In this document: positions 42,528 to 50,717 of the stretch, in pieces | How the letters are laid out: each line of letters starts with the position of its first letter | How positions within the stretch are numbered: the first letter of the stretch is position 1 | NCBI RefSeq assembly: GCF_014295415.1 | Contig: NZ_CP052909.1 | Location: 2,046,001-2,110,000, forward strand | Direction of reading: 5' to 3' | Origin: Constantimarinum furrinae | Lineage (GTDB): Bacteria > Bacteroidota > Bacteroidia > Flavobacteriales > Flavobacteriaceae | Length of the DNA stretch: 64,000 nucleotides | Notes under the pieces: model-generated | Database searches by the model: none | What the model was told of the DNA's origin: nothing | What the model saw: only the letters and a program-made list of their open reading frames with translations | Position numbers and translations under genes: made by a program

Positions 42528-43233
42528 TATATACATTTTGAAGGGGCCAGTCACCCTCGTCGGCCGGAAGATTCGCTATTTTTTCAACCACATCCATTCC
42601 CTTGGTCACTTTCCCGAAGATGGTATAATTTCCATTAAGATGTCCGGTAGATGATTGAGGACCTAGAAATATAAAGAATTCGAAAGGAGCCGTACGATTA
42701 TCGGGATTTTCACGGTATTCCTTGGCCCCGCTCACGGTCCCGTAGCTATGTTTTCTGCCGTTCTCGAGTTCCGCAGGCAGCAAATAAGCATTGCCAATTG
42801 CAGCTCTTTTTTTAGTTGTTTTTACATTGTCGCTGTTACCTCCCTGAATGATAAAATTGGGAACTACTCGGTGAAAGAAACTGCCATCGAAATACTTTTG
42901 CTTTACTAAATATATAAAGTTTGCCCGATGCAAGGGAGTATCTCTGTAGAGTTCTATTTCTATGTCGCCGTGTTGAGTAGATACAAGGACTTCGGTTTCA
43001 GGATTTTCGGCTCCGTATTTGGTGAGGAATTCCACCATATTTTGATTGGTGATCTCCGGGTAGGTTCTCTTCTGCTTTGCACTAGCTTTTTCTTCAGAAA
43101 TATCGTTCTTTTCCTCTGAATTTTTTTCCGCTTCCGAAGTGACTTCAGAAGGTACTGCTGAAGTGTTTTTCTTATCTTCACAGCTTGTAAAAAAGAATAT
43201 AAGGCCTACAGACAGATATAGCAGATACTTCAT
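42505..43233 (-). CDS. Cyclophilin-type peptidyl-prolyl isomerase lipoprotein
   Basis: A 242-residue lipoprotein. The start is ATG 43233, which gives a lipoprotein signal with cysteine at 18 in FFFTSC; the longer frame to 43374 would add 47 residues running into the opposite Nudix gene. A glutamate/lysine-rich linker of about 70 residues precedes the cyclophilin domain (about 85-240), with FHRVVPNFIIQGG and PFEFFIFLGPQSSTGHLNGNYTIFG (cut across residues) as core motifs. It probably assists protein folding in the periplasm. Its final 23 bases overlap the TRIC gene end on the other strand. Confidence 0.9.
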   Translation of the reverse strand: MKYLLYLSVGLIFFFTSCEDKKNTSAVPSEVTSEAEKNSEEKNDISEEKASAKQKRTYPEITNQNMVEFLTKYGAENPETEVLVSTQHGDIEIELYRDTPLHRANFIYLVKQKYFDGSFFHRVVPNFIIQGGNSDNVKTTKKRAAIGNAYLLPAELENGRKHSYGTVSGAKEYRENPDNRTAPFEFFIFLGPQSSTGHLNGNYTIFGKVTKGMDVVEKIANLPADEGDWPLQNVYIKAEVLQ

Positions 43234-43235
43234 AA

Positions 43236-43877
43236 ATGAATTTTCAGGAATTTGTAAAACGGATTGTAAAAGTAACAAAAATGGAACTTCCAGGGGAGGC
43301 CGTTCAATTAAAAATGGCCCCGGTGGAACGCCTGCTAGAACTAAAAAGACTTGCCAAAAAGCAGAAGACCGCACGGCACGCCGGCGTCATGGTGTTGTTT
43401 TATCCTTCAACACATAATGAAACACATCTCATCCTTATACTGCGTAAAACCTATAAAGGTGTACATTCGGCTCAGGTAGGGTTTCCGGGCGGGAAACTGG
43501 AAGATACAGACGAATCGCTAGAAGATGCCGCTTTAAGGGAAACAGAAGAGGAGGTGGCAGTATCCCGCGAGAGAATTTCAGTGTTAAAAAAGCTAACGGA
43601 GATCTATATCCCACCCAGCAATTTCTTTGTTCAACCATATCTGGGAATCACCAATGAAACACCTCATTTCGTACCTCAGGAAGATGAGGTAGAAGCATTG
43701 ATAGAAGTTCCGCTTTCTCACTTTATGGACGACTCTATTTTAATTACCGAAACGCTTTCCACTTCTTATGCAACAGAGATCGAGGTTCCTGCATATTTAC
43801 TCAATGATCATGTGGTGTGGGGGGCTACTGCTATGATGCTTAGTGAAGTACGAGCCCTTTTAAACGATGTGTTGTAA
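43236..43877 (+). CDS. Nudix hydrolase, CoA pyrophosphatase type
   Basis: A 213-residue protein with the CoA pyrophosphatase-type opening (FQEFVKRIVKVTKMELPGE), then the NUDIX core (about 45-190) with SAQVGFPGGKLEDTDES and the ALRETEEEVAV box near 95-105. The family usually hydrolyses coenzyme A or related nucleotides to housekeeping levels. Its ATG is two bases from the divergent start codon of the cyclophilin gene, so the promoters must lie in each other's coding region. A promoter for the next gene begins just inside its 3' end. Confidence 0.88.
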   Translation: MNFQEFVKRIVKVTKMELPGEAVQLKMAPVERLLELKRLAKKQKTARHAGVMVLFYPSTHNETHLILILRKTYKGVHSAQVGFPGGKLEDTDESLEDAALRETEEEVAVSRERISVLKKLTEIYIPPSNFFVQPYLGITNETPHFVPQEDEVEALIEVPLSHFMDDSILITETLSTSYATEIEVPAYLLNDHVVWGATAMMLSEVRALLNDVL

Positions 43878-43899
43878 CGACCTAATTTTAGTATCTTTG
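43872..43899 (+). promoter_or_regulatory. Promoter of the acyltransferase gene
   Basis: TTG at 43872-43874 and TATCTTTG at 43892-43899, with a 17-base spacer, form a close match to the Bacteroidota promoter. The -33 element lies at the stop codon of the Nudix gene. The 55-base leader before ATG 43954 contains a purine-rich TAGGAG 8 bases before the start. Confidence 0.78.
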
Positions 43900-43953
43900 C
43901 AGTTCGGTTATTTTTTATAGCCGCTCATTTTTTTTAAAAATAGGAGAACATCT

Positions 43954-44757
43954 ATGGGGCTTTTTAAAAGAAATCCTTTTGGTCATATACTTTTTTTGAA
44001 ACGCTGGTTGATTAGAATCTTGGGCGCTCTAACGCATCGAAGATTTAAAGGATTTAACCGTTTGGAGATCGAAGGGAGTGAGATCATTAAAAGCCTACCC
44101 GATACGAACGTGCTATTTGTTTCGAATCACCAGACCTATTTTGCCGATGTCGTGGCCATGTTTCATGTATTTAACGCCAGTTTAAGCGGGAGAGATGATA
44201 ATATTAAAAACATCGGGTATTTGTGGAAACCCAAGCTCAATTTATATTTTGTCGCCGCCAGAGAAACTATGCAAAGCGGACTTCTTCCCAAGATTCTTGC
44301 CTATGCGGGATCTGTGAGTATCGATCGTACTTGGCGTGCAGAAGGTAAAGAAGTAAACCGGCAGGTAAAAATGAGCGATGTGAGCAATATCACCAAAGCA
44401 CTTAACGATGGTTGGGTAATAACTTTTCCGCAGGGGACTACCAAGCCCTGGAAGCCCATTCGTCGTGGTACGGCTCATATCATTAAGCACAATAAGCCCA
44501 TTGTCGTTCCTATAGTGATTGACGGTTTCCGTCGCTCGTTCGATAAAAAAGGAATCAGGATCAAAAAAAGAGGGATCTTACAGTCCATGGAGATCAAAAA
44601 ACCATTGGACATCGATTATGAAAATGATTCGGTAAAGGATATCGTTGAAAAACTTGAATATGCTATCGAGCAGCATCCCTCATTTTTAAAAGTCATTCCG
44701 CAGGAAGAGATTCAGAAAGAGGAAGAACTCAACAAAGAACGTCAGTGGCGCTATTAA
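43954..44757 (+). CDS. plsC: 1-acyl-sn-glycerol-3-phosphate acyltransferase-like protein
   Basis: A 267-residue membrane-associated acyltransferase that probably makes phosphatidate from lysophosphatidate. The catalytic histidine is H59 in SNHQTYFADVV; the usual H-X4-D spacing is H-X5-D here. The second motif FPQGTT near 148-153 replaces FPEGTR, and PIVIDGFRRSF (about 186-196) is the third. Flavobacterial homologues as I know them share these variants. It lies alone between convergent genes, with its own promoter at 43872-43899. The lipid substrate class is inferred. Confidence 0.82.
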   Translation: MGLFKRNPFGHILFLKRWLIRILGALTHRRFKGFNRLEIEGSEIIKSLPDTNVLFVSNHQTYFADVVAMFHVFNASLSGRDDNIKNIGYLWKPKLNLYFVAARETMQSGLLPKILAYAGSVSIDRTWRAEGKEVNRQVKMSDVSNITKALNDGWVITFPQGTTKPWKPIRRGTAHIIKHNKPIVVPIVIDGFRRSFDKKGIRIKKRGILQSMEIKKPLDIDYENDSVKDIVEKLEYAIEQHPSFLKVIPQEEIQKEEELNKERQWRY

Positions 44758-44798
44758 TGTAAAAGAGTTGATAGAATTAGTTTAAATACTACGGTATC

Positions 44799-45446
44799 CT
44801 ACACCTCTATTTTTTTGAGTTCCTTATAGTTTTTCTTTAAACGTTTCAGTAATATTCCGTATACAAGTCTGTAGAAAATTAGTAATATTCCAACCATTAT
44901 TACGCCGCCAATTAATTGTCCCATAAAGAATACCGACGTAAAAGTTTCAGGTGGAATGGTGGCATAAGCCGAATAGGCTTCGGTCATTATGGAATACAAT
45001 TGATCTTGTTTGGTATAATAATAAAGGTTAACTGCGATCAATAAAATAATTGCGGTACCTACGTTGTAGATCACGAAATATTTTACTGTTTTTCGTGTGC
45101 GCAATATATTTTCCAGCAAGGTTTTTATGGAGTCGGTCACCTGAATTTTTTTATAGTTCTTATAGAACAGTACGATAAAGATCCCGAAAATCACATAGTT
45201 GATGATATTCAAAATAAGAAAGGTGGTCTTTAATCCAATTTCTTCGTTAATTACCTTACTTGATTCGGGTACAAGAAAAGCGAGGCCTGTCCAAAGGATC
45301 AATTCTCCAATACTTATTAGGAAGATCCATTTCACGATGGATGACGACTTCTTAAGTAACATCTTATAAATATCCTTATAGGTAAGTTTAGGATATTCAT
45401 GCTCTCCTGCCTGCCAATTTTTCTTTAATATATCTAATTCATCCAT
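44799..45446 (-). CDS. Membrane protein paired with an ECF-type sigma factor
   Basis: A 215-residue protein with a soluble N-terminus (MDELDILKKNWQAGEHEYP, about 1-36), then four hydrophobic segments and a basic C-terminus. It begins four bases after the sigma factor stop, so the two are co-transcribed. This arrangement fits a membrane anti-sigma factor, but I cannot identify an anti-sigma signature; the helical N-terminus is the likely sigma-binding part. I leave the role as an inference. Confidence 0.65.
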   Translation of the reverse strand: MDELDILKKNWQAGEHEYPKLTYKDIYKMLLKKSSSIVKWIFLISIGELILWTGLAFLVPESSKVINEEIGLKTTFLILNIINYVIFGIFIVLFYKNYKKIQVTDSIKTLLENILRTRKTVKYFVIYNVGTAIILLIAVNLYYYTKQDQLYSIMTEAYSAYATIPPETFTSVFFMGQLIGGVIMVGILLIFYRLVYGILLKRLKKNYKELKKIEV

Positions 45447-45450
45447 AGTA

Positions 45451-45945
45451 TTACGGATTTAATATTGTTCTTAATTTTTCTTTTATCCGGTTCATTTTCA
45501 CTCTAGCGTTAACTTCCGAAATCCCAAGTGTTTCTGAAATTTCTCTGTAGTTTTTATCTTCCAGATACAGAAACACCAAAGCTTTATCGATATCGTTCAA
45601 TGTCTTAACGGCATTGTACATCAACTTTAATTGTTCTTCTATAGTATCGTCATAAGCTTCAGCCGAGATCTTAAAACTCACCGATTCAAAATCCTGAGTG
45701 TCGATACTCCGTTTAGACTTTCGGTATAGGGTAATGGCAGTATTAAGCGCCACACGATACATCCATGTGCTAAACTTGGAATCTCCTCTAAACTTCGGAA
45801 ACGCCTTCCATAACTGGATGGTAATCTCCTGAAACAGATCATTGTGCGCGTCACTGTTATTAGTGTATAATCTACAGATCTTATGTACAATGTTCTGGTT
45901 TGCCTCGAGTTGCGTTACAAAACTATGTTCGAGCTCTTTTTTCAA
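45451..45945 (-). CDS. ECF RNA polymerase sigma factor
   Basis: A 164-residue sigma-70 family factor. Region 2 (about 22-88) has DLFQEITIQLWKAFPKFRGDSKFSTWMYRVALN with the core-binding and -10 recognition helices, and region 4 (about 110-160) has LVFLYLEDKNYREISETLGISEVNARVKMNRIKEKL as the -35 reader. The coordinates in both strings are approximate. The membrane protein next to it may hold it in check. An extracytoplasmic signal is likely, but the regulon is unknown. Confidence 0.93.
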   Translation of the reverse strand: MKKELEHSFVTQLEANQNIVHKICRLYTNNSDAHNDLFQEITIQLWKAFPKFRGDSKFSTWMYRVALNTAITLYRKSKRSIDTQDFESVSFKISAEAYDDTIEEQLKLMYNAVKTLNDIDKALVFLYLEDKNYREISETLGISEVNARVKMNRIKEKLRTILNP

Positions 45946-46068
45946 TGATTGATCGTTAGTTAATGCATTAGTACCGCTTGTGATTATATTGTTACAAAAA
46001 TGATAAATATTAGTGGAAACACTGAAATTTATAACCTAAATCGTACCTTTATGGTACAATATATCCTT

Positions 46069-47343
46069 ATGAATATTCCCGATTCCCAATCACCTCGCTT
46101 TGTTATTATCGGCGGGGGTTTTGGAGGTATTTCGCTTGTTAAGAAACTCTATAAACTCGATGTTCAAATCGTATTAATCGACAGGCACAATTATCATACT
46201 TTTCAACCGCTGTTATATCAGGTATCCACTGCAGGTCTCGAACCCGATTCCATTGCCTATCCACTTCGGAAGATCTTTAGGAAGCAGACAAATTTTTACT
46301 TCAGAATGGCATCCGTAGACCGCATCGATCCAAACAATAAGAAACTACATACCTCAATTGGTTCGCTTACATACGATTATCTGGTAATTGCCACCGGTAC
46401 GAAGACTAATTTCTTCGGAAACGACTCCATAAGAGCAAACAGTATGCCTATGAAAACCGTTCCGCAGGCTTTAAACATGCGAAGTCTCATTCTTCAGAAT
46501 ATTGAAAAGGCAGAACTCGCTACAACCGATGAAGATCGCAAACGATTACTTAATTTCGTGATCGCCGGAGCGGGTCCAACGGGTGTTGAACTTGCAGGAG
46601 CTTTAGCCGAATTCAGAAAAGGGATCCTGGAAAACGATTATCACGAACTCGAAGAAGAAGAAATGCACGTTCATCTACTCGAAGGAGCAGACAGAGTATT
46701 GCTCCCTATGAGTCCGGTTTCTTCTGCCAAAGCCGAAAAACACTTACGTCAGTTAGGTGTGGAAGTTCACCTAAACACCATGGTGCACAACTATGATGGC
46801 ACTACGGTCACTACTCAAGATGGAAAAACCTTTAAGACGGAGACGTTTATATGGGCAGCCGGCGTTACGGGAAATCCGGTTCCGGGAATCGATGGCAAGG
46901 CCTTGGTGGTTAAAGTAAACCGTTATAAAGTGGATGCATACAATCGAGTAGAAGGTTTTGACAATATATTCGCATTGGGGGATGTTGCATTGATGGAAAC
47001 CGAAGATTTCCCAAATGGGCATCCACAGGTGGCACAGCCTGCCATTCAGCAAGGGAAACATTTGGCAAAAAATATCAAATTGATATTAAAGGGAAAACCG
47101 ATGAAGAAGTTTTCCTATTTCGATAAGGGAACACTAGCTACTGTTGGACGAAACAAGGCGGTAGCCGATATTTGGAAAATGCATTTCGGTGGTGCGATCG
47201 CCTGGTTTATATGGATGTTCGTCCACCTATGGTTTTTGGTAGGATTCAGAAACCGAATCATTACCTTTTTCAACTGGACCTACAATTATATCAATTACGA
47301 CCGGGCAGCCCGGTTAATCATTAGACCTTTTAAGCGTAAATAA
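46069..47343 (+). CDS. ndh: Type II NADH dehydrogenase-like FAD-dependent oxidoreductase
   Basis: A 424-residue flavoenzyme transferring electrons from NADH to quinone without proton pumping. FAD binding is shown by VIIGGGFGGI near the N-terminus, NADH binding by FVIAGAGPTGVELAGAL near 165-181, and the second FAD motif by IFALGDVALME near 300-310. A C-terminal hydrophobic patch (HFGGAIAWFIWMFVHLWFL) anchors it to the membrane. I start at ATG 46069, because a promoter-like TACCTTTA lies at 46043-46050 and the longer frame would begin before it. It diverges from the sigma factor gene. Confidence 0.92.
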   Translation: MNIPDSQSPRFVIIGGGFGGISLVKKLYKLDVQIVLIDRHNYHTFQPLLYQVSTAGLEPDSIAYPLRKIFRKQTNFYFRMASVDRIDPNNKKLHTSIGSLTYDYLVIATGTKTNFFGNDSIRANSMPMKTVPQALNMRSLILQNIEKAELATTDEDRKRLLNFVIAGAGPTGVELAGALAEFRKGILENDYHELEEEEMHVHLLEGADRVLLPMSPVSSAKAEKHLRQLGVEVHLNTMVHNYDGTTVTTQDGKTFKTETFIWAAGVTGNPVPGIDGKALVVKVNRYKVDAYNRVEGFDNIFALGDVALMETEDFPNGHPQVAQPAIQQGKHLAKNIKLILKGKPMKKFSYFDKGTLATVGRNKAVADIWKMHFGGAIAWFIWMFVHLWFLVGFRNRIITFFNWTYNYINYDRAARLIIRPFKRK

Positions 47344-47344
47344 T

Positions 47345-47713
47345 CTAGTCAATCTTTACCTTTATGGGGCCTCCGTGACTTACCCAATTGCCACCTACTT
47401 CATCAATATTCACATCGAGCTCGTCTGTAGTTTCTATACGTTTTAGGTTAACTTTTAATTCGTCGTAGGTATCGACCCCTTTCAGGTTTACATTTAGTTC
47501 GTCGTAGGTATTGATATCTACAATACGAACATCCATCGTAGAGGTTTCTGCATTTACCGGAACCAGCATATATTCTGAAGAAATTCCAGGAGGGGCACTG
47601 ATTTTTTCTGAAGCATAAGCCGACGGAACGAGGTTCAGGTCCTTAGCGACATTAAATGTTAGGCAAAACGCAATAATGGTAAGAAGGGTCTTGGTATAGT
47701 GATCTGTTTTCAT
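47345..47713 (-). CDS. Exported protein with DELxVNL repeats, unknown function
   Basis: A 122-residue protein with a hydrophobic N-terminal segment (about 9-34, ending in AYA) and three degenerate repeats: TYDELNVNLKGVD, TYDELKVNLKRIE and TTDELDVNIDEVGG. A short C-terminus ends in KVKID. I associate this pattern with a conserved Bacteroidota hypothetical protein with the same signal and repeats, often one or two copies per genome, but no function is known. It lies downstream of the cyclase gene, 46 bases away, and both read the same way. Confidence 0.65.
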   Translation of the reverse strand: MKTDHYTKTLLTIIAFCLTFNVAKDLNLVPSAYASEKISAPPGISSEYMLVPVNAETSTMDVRIVDINTYDELNVNLKGVDTYDELKVNLKRIETTDELDVNIDEVGGNWVSHGGPIKVKID

Positions 47714-47759
47714 ATTAAAACTATTTTGAAAGTTAATTTGAGATCTTTTCTCTGCTACC

Positions 47760-48875
47760 TCAATTTTTGTTCCGAAATGTAACCAGACCTATTTCTTCTT
47801 TCTTGCCCTTTAAAAGTTCGTCGCCCATATCGTGTCTGGTAACGCCCTTGGGTAGCTTATAGGCGATGTCTGCAAATTTTTGTGAAGCGAGTATTTCCAC
47901 ATTCAGCTCATTGCACATGGCCTGAATTCTTGAGGTGGTATTTAAAACATCTCCCGAAAATGCGATATCTCTTTTTATCTGACCGATCTCACCTACCATC
48001 ACAGAACCGAAATGAAATCCAACCTTAAACTCCGGGTAGGTATCATATTTACGGATATACCGTCTCTTTTTATATTTGATGATCTTTTTCATGCTGTAAT
48101 AACATTGCACTGCGTTCCCGTTCTTTAAACCGTGTTTCATTTTCCATGACACCACAATTTCATCTCCTACATACTGATAGACTTCTCCACGGGTTTGAAC
48201 TATTGCCGGAGCGATGTCCCTGAAAAAATCCTTCAGAAAATTAAAATATTTTTCTTCACCAAGTGTTTCTGCAATACCGGTAGCGTTCTTTATGTCGGCA
48301 AACATAAAGATTCTGCGCTCGTGCTTCGGCATAAAATAACGCCCCATAAGATAGTCGGGAAATACCCCGGGGCCGTATTTATCGTTCACCATAAAAATGA
48401 TTAGGGTAACCACTACTACAAAAAGCCAGACAATAAAATTTTTCAGAAATAGCCAGGTTCCGAAGAACTGATAGACATCGAATAAAACGGGATCTGAATA
48501 AAAAGGCATTCCCAGTTTTTCGCTGTAATAATAAAGCGCACCTATGGTACTAACCATTAAGGCAGCGGCGATATAGGTGATCGTAATAAAAAGTAATGCT
48601 CTGCCAAATGGGTACACACGTAGCCACTTTTCCATAAGATTAACCGTAATAAGCCCTCCTATAAGTCCCGCAGAGACCCCCACGATGAGATTAGCGGTAA
48701 ATGCCTGTTTAAAGTCGAATGTTGAACTTAGTACTCCATTGCTAACTAATGTAAAATACTCGTAAAAGAACAATGCATTAGCGATAAGGACATAGGAGAA
48801 TAGTACCCAAAATGCTCTTCGGGCATAAAACCATAATTGCCGGTTTGTATACCGTCTAAATCTGGGTTTTTTCAA
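47760..48875 (-). CDS. Membrane adenylate/guanylate cyclase
   Basis: A 371-residue class III nucleotide cyclase. The N-terminal half has four membrane helices (about 22-40, 55-75, 90-112 and 145-165). The cytosolic catalytic domain (about 190-360) carries metal-binding aspartates in FADIKN and YVGDEIVVSW, and a GFHFGSVMVGEIG stretch. Substrate (ATP or GTP) cannot be settled: the substrate-specifying positions need an alignment. It has a small exported protein downstream and a YdeI-type gene upstream, three bases away. Confidence 0.88.
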   Translation of the reverse strand: MKKPRFRRYTNRQLWFYARRAFWVLFSYVLIANALFFYEYFTLVSNGVLSSTFDFKQAFTANLIVGVSAGLIGGLITVNLMEKWLRVYPFGRALLFITITYIAAALMVSTIGALYYYSEKLGMPFYSDPVLFDVYQFFGTWLFLKNFIVWLFVVVVTLIIFMVNDKYGPGVFPDYLMGRYFMPKHERRIFMFADIKNATGIAETLGEEKYFNFLKDFFRDIAPAIVQTRGEVYQYVGDEIVVSWKMKHGLKNGNAVQCYYSMKKIIKYKKRRYIRKYDTYPEFKVGFHFGSVMVGEIGQIKRDIAFSGDVLNTTSRIQAMCNELNVEILASQKFADIAYKLPKGVTRHDMGDELLKGKKEEIGLVTFRNKN

Positions 48876-48878
48876 AGC

Positions 48879-49475
48879 CTAGCAATTTTTATATTTATCG
48901 TGAAGTCCTTTGCCTTCCTGTACCATGGGAATGATTTTTTCTAATCTGCTTTGTTTGGTAGCTTCTCTTTTTGCCTCGGCTATATATCCTGCATATTCTC
49001 GTTGTTTTCCGGGAGTTAATTTTTTAAATGCTTCCGAAAACCCCGTATTCCGCTTTAACGCATCATTTAAAAAGGTTGGGATCGTCACATCTTGTTTACG
49101 TTCCGGTTTTATTTCTTTTCCCGCGATACAATTTGAAATGGCCTCTTGGATATAATCATAAACCAACTCTTTATCTATTTTGTCCCCATCTTCAAATCGC
49201 CATTGACGCAAAGCTTTTGTAGTTCCTTCCTGTGCATTCACCAATTTGTTCTGTGTGTCTTTTAAGAACACACCCTGATGAAACCAAAGGGCGTAGTGAT
49301 TCTTAAAGGCTGCCATTCCGGCAACCAATTTTCCATTCAGCGTATAGGTAGGACTACCCCATTTGATTTCTTCCAGGAGTTCGGTCTTTAAAAAAATACT
49401 GCGAAATACAGCCAGTTGCGAGCTCCATTTGCTGTGCTTTTTAATGTAGGCACTTACTTTTTCAGAATCCTTCAT
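48879..49475 (-). CDS. YdeI/OmpD-associated family protein
   Basis: A 198-residue soluble protein with a DUF1801-like N-terminal domain (about 18-110: LLEEIKWGSPTYTLNG, HYALWFHQGVFLKD) and a C-terminal YdeI domain with the KLTPGKQREYAGYIAEAKREATKQSRLEK pattern, split here across about 155-185. I start at ATG 49475; a TTG at 49514 would add 13 residues and cannot be ruled out. Members are linked with stress responses in some bacteria, with little biochemical evidence. It leads directly into the cyclase gene. Confidence 0.82.
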   Translation of the reverse strand: MKDSEKVSAYIKKHSKWSSQLAVFRSIFLKTELLEEIKWGSPTYTLNGKLVAGMAAFKNHYALWFHQGVFLKDTQNKLVNAQEGTTKALRQWRFEDGDKIDKELVYDYIQEAISNCIAGKEIKPERKQDVTIPTFLNDALKRNTGFSEAFKKLTPGKQREYAGYIAEAKREATKQSRLEKIIPMVQEGKGLHDKYKNC

Positions 49476-49560
49476 GATCACATAACTTTTGAATTCAAGA
49501 TACTCCTTTTTCAAAAATTACCCTCCATACGTGACAAGTATTACCACTAATTTAACACCT

Positions 49561-50568
49561 TTATCTTTTTACGAATTTGAGAGTGGTAATTCCTTCTGAA
49601 GTCTTGACTTTTATAAAATAAATTCCGTTGGATAATGAGGCCACCGGAATTTTAAATCTGGTCTCGGCCTTATCCATTTTTGAAAGATTCAGCAAAATTT
49701 TTCCGTTGGCGTCCAAAATTTCAATGTTTTTTATGATCAATCCATCATTGACCGACAGGGTGAGTAGGTCGCTTACCGGATTGGGAAACAGCTTTATTTT
49801 GCCAGAAATTTTATGTTCAGGAACCGTAAGAAAATTATCATACAATTGTTGCAAAATAGTGATGGGTTCTGTACCGGGAGGTTGCTGCCCCACATTCAAC
49901 CGCAAGTAAGGGTCATTAGGGTCGTCATCGGCTTTAAAAACCAGCAGATAAGCAGTAGTTGATGAAGTTCCGGCCGACAAACAACGCTGATCGGCGCCCG
50001 GAAAATTCGCTCCCTGCATGGCCGCCATTAATTTATCGGCCAGTGTTCCGGAAGTGTTATTAAAGTTATTCTCCATATTGTCGATCACGGTTTGATCTAG
50101 CAATATATTTCCTTGAATGCTATAGGTGGGGCCTTGCCGGTCCTCCTTATAATCATCGGCCATACTACCTGTAAATCCTGCTGTTCTTGGATTTCCGGAC
50201 ATATCGAAATCGGCCACACCGTATTGTCTGAATTCAGGATTAAATCCTTGTGAGCTGCAGGCATCGTTATTAATGAGCCAGTCGATGACTTCGGAAGGAG
50301 AATCTCCCATATCCATTCTAGCGATCGCATTTTGCAGATTGATATTTGGCACACACACATAGGCCTGGGAATTTACACCGCCCCGTCCCGGAATGATATC
50401 GGTAATAATGTCAATGATGCCGGCAGCACCTACGCCGTTCACACATGAAGCTCCCGCCGAGCCTACTTCACCGGTCATAGGATCAACCGCAATGATCGAA
50501 AAGGTATCCTGTGCCGCGCCTGAAAAAGTAAATACACAAGTTAAAACGAATGAATAAAATAGTTTCAT
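49561..50568 (-). CDS. DUF1028 (Ntn-hydrolase-like) protein with T9SS sorting tail
   Basis: A 335-residue secreted protein. A signal peptide (1-19) is followed directly by the DUF1028 core TFSIIAVDPMTGEVGSAGAS and CVNGVGAAGI, and GGVNSQAYVCVPN. DUF1028 resembles N-terminal nucleophile hydrolases, so the residue right after signal removal could matter. The C-terminal T9SS type A domain (about 258-335, LFPNPVSDLLTLSVN, LSNGIYFIKV) predicts export through the type IX system. Its substrate is unknown. The gene is transcribed alone and diverges from the TonB receptor. Confidence 0.85.
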   Translation of the reverse strand: MKLFYSFVLTCVFTFSGAAQDTFSIIAVDPMTGEVGSAGASCVNGVGAAGIIDIITDIIPGRGGVNSQAYVCVPNINLQNAIARMDMGDSPSEVIDWLINNDACSSQGFNPEFRQYGVADFDMSGNPRTAGFTGSMADDYKEDRQGPTYSIQGNILLDQTVIDNMENNFNNTSGTLADKLMAAMQGANFPGADQRCLSAGTSSTTAYLLVFKADDDPNDPYLRLNVGQQPPGTEPITILQQLYDNFLTVPEHKISGKIKLFPNPVSDLLTLSVNDGLIIKNIEILDANGKILLNLSKMDKAETRFKIPVASLSNGIYFIKVKTSEGITTLKFVKR

Positions 50569-50717
50569 AGAAAGATCTTTACAGCTAAAGATACTATTTT
50601 TCAGTATAAGGATGCACTACATTTGAAGCACTAAATTCAACAGTTCGGTTAAACATTTTATGACGCACCACCGGTTTATCTCAATTTAGCTCTGAATACA
50701 TAACCAAACCTGAAATT

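Noticed and set aside
43954-44757. HX5D in place of HX4D in the acyltransferase as a defect
   Set aside because: Similar flavobacterial proteins show the same spacing as far as I recall, and the other motifs are intact.
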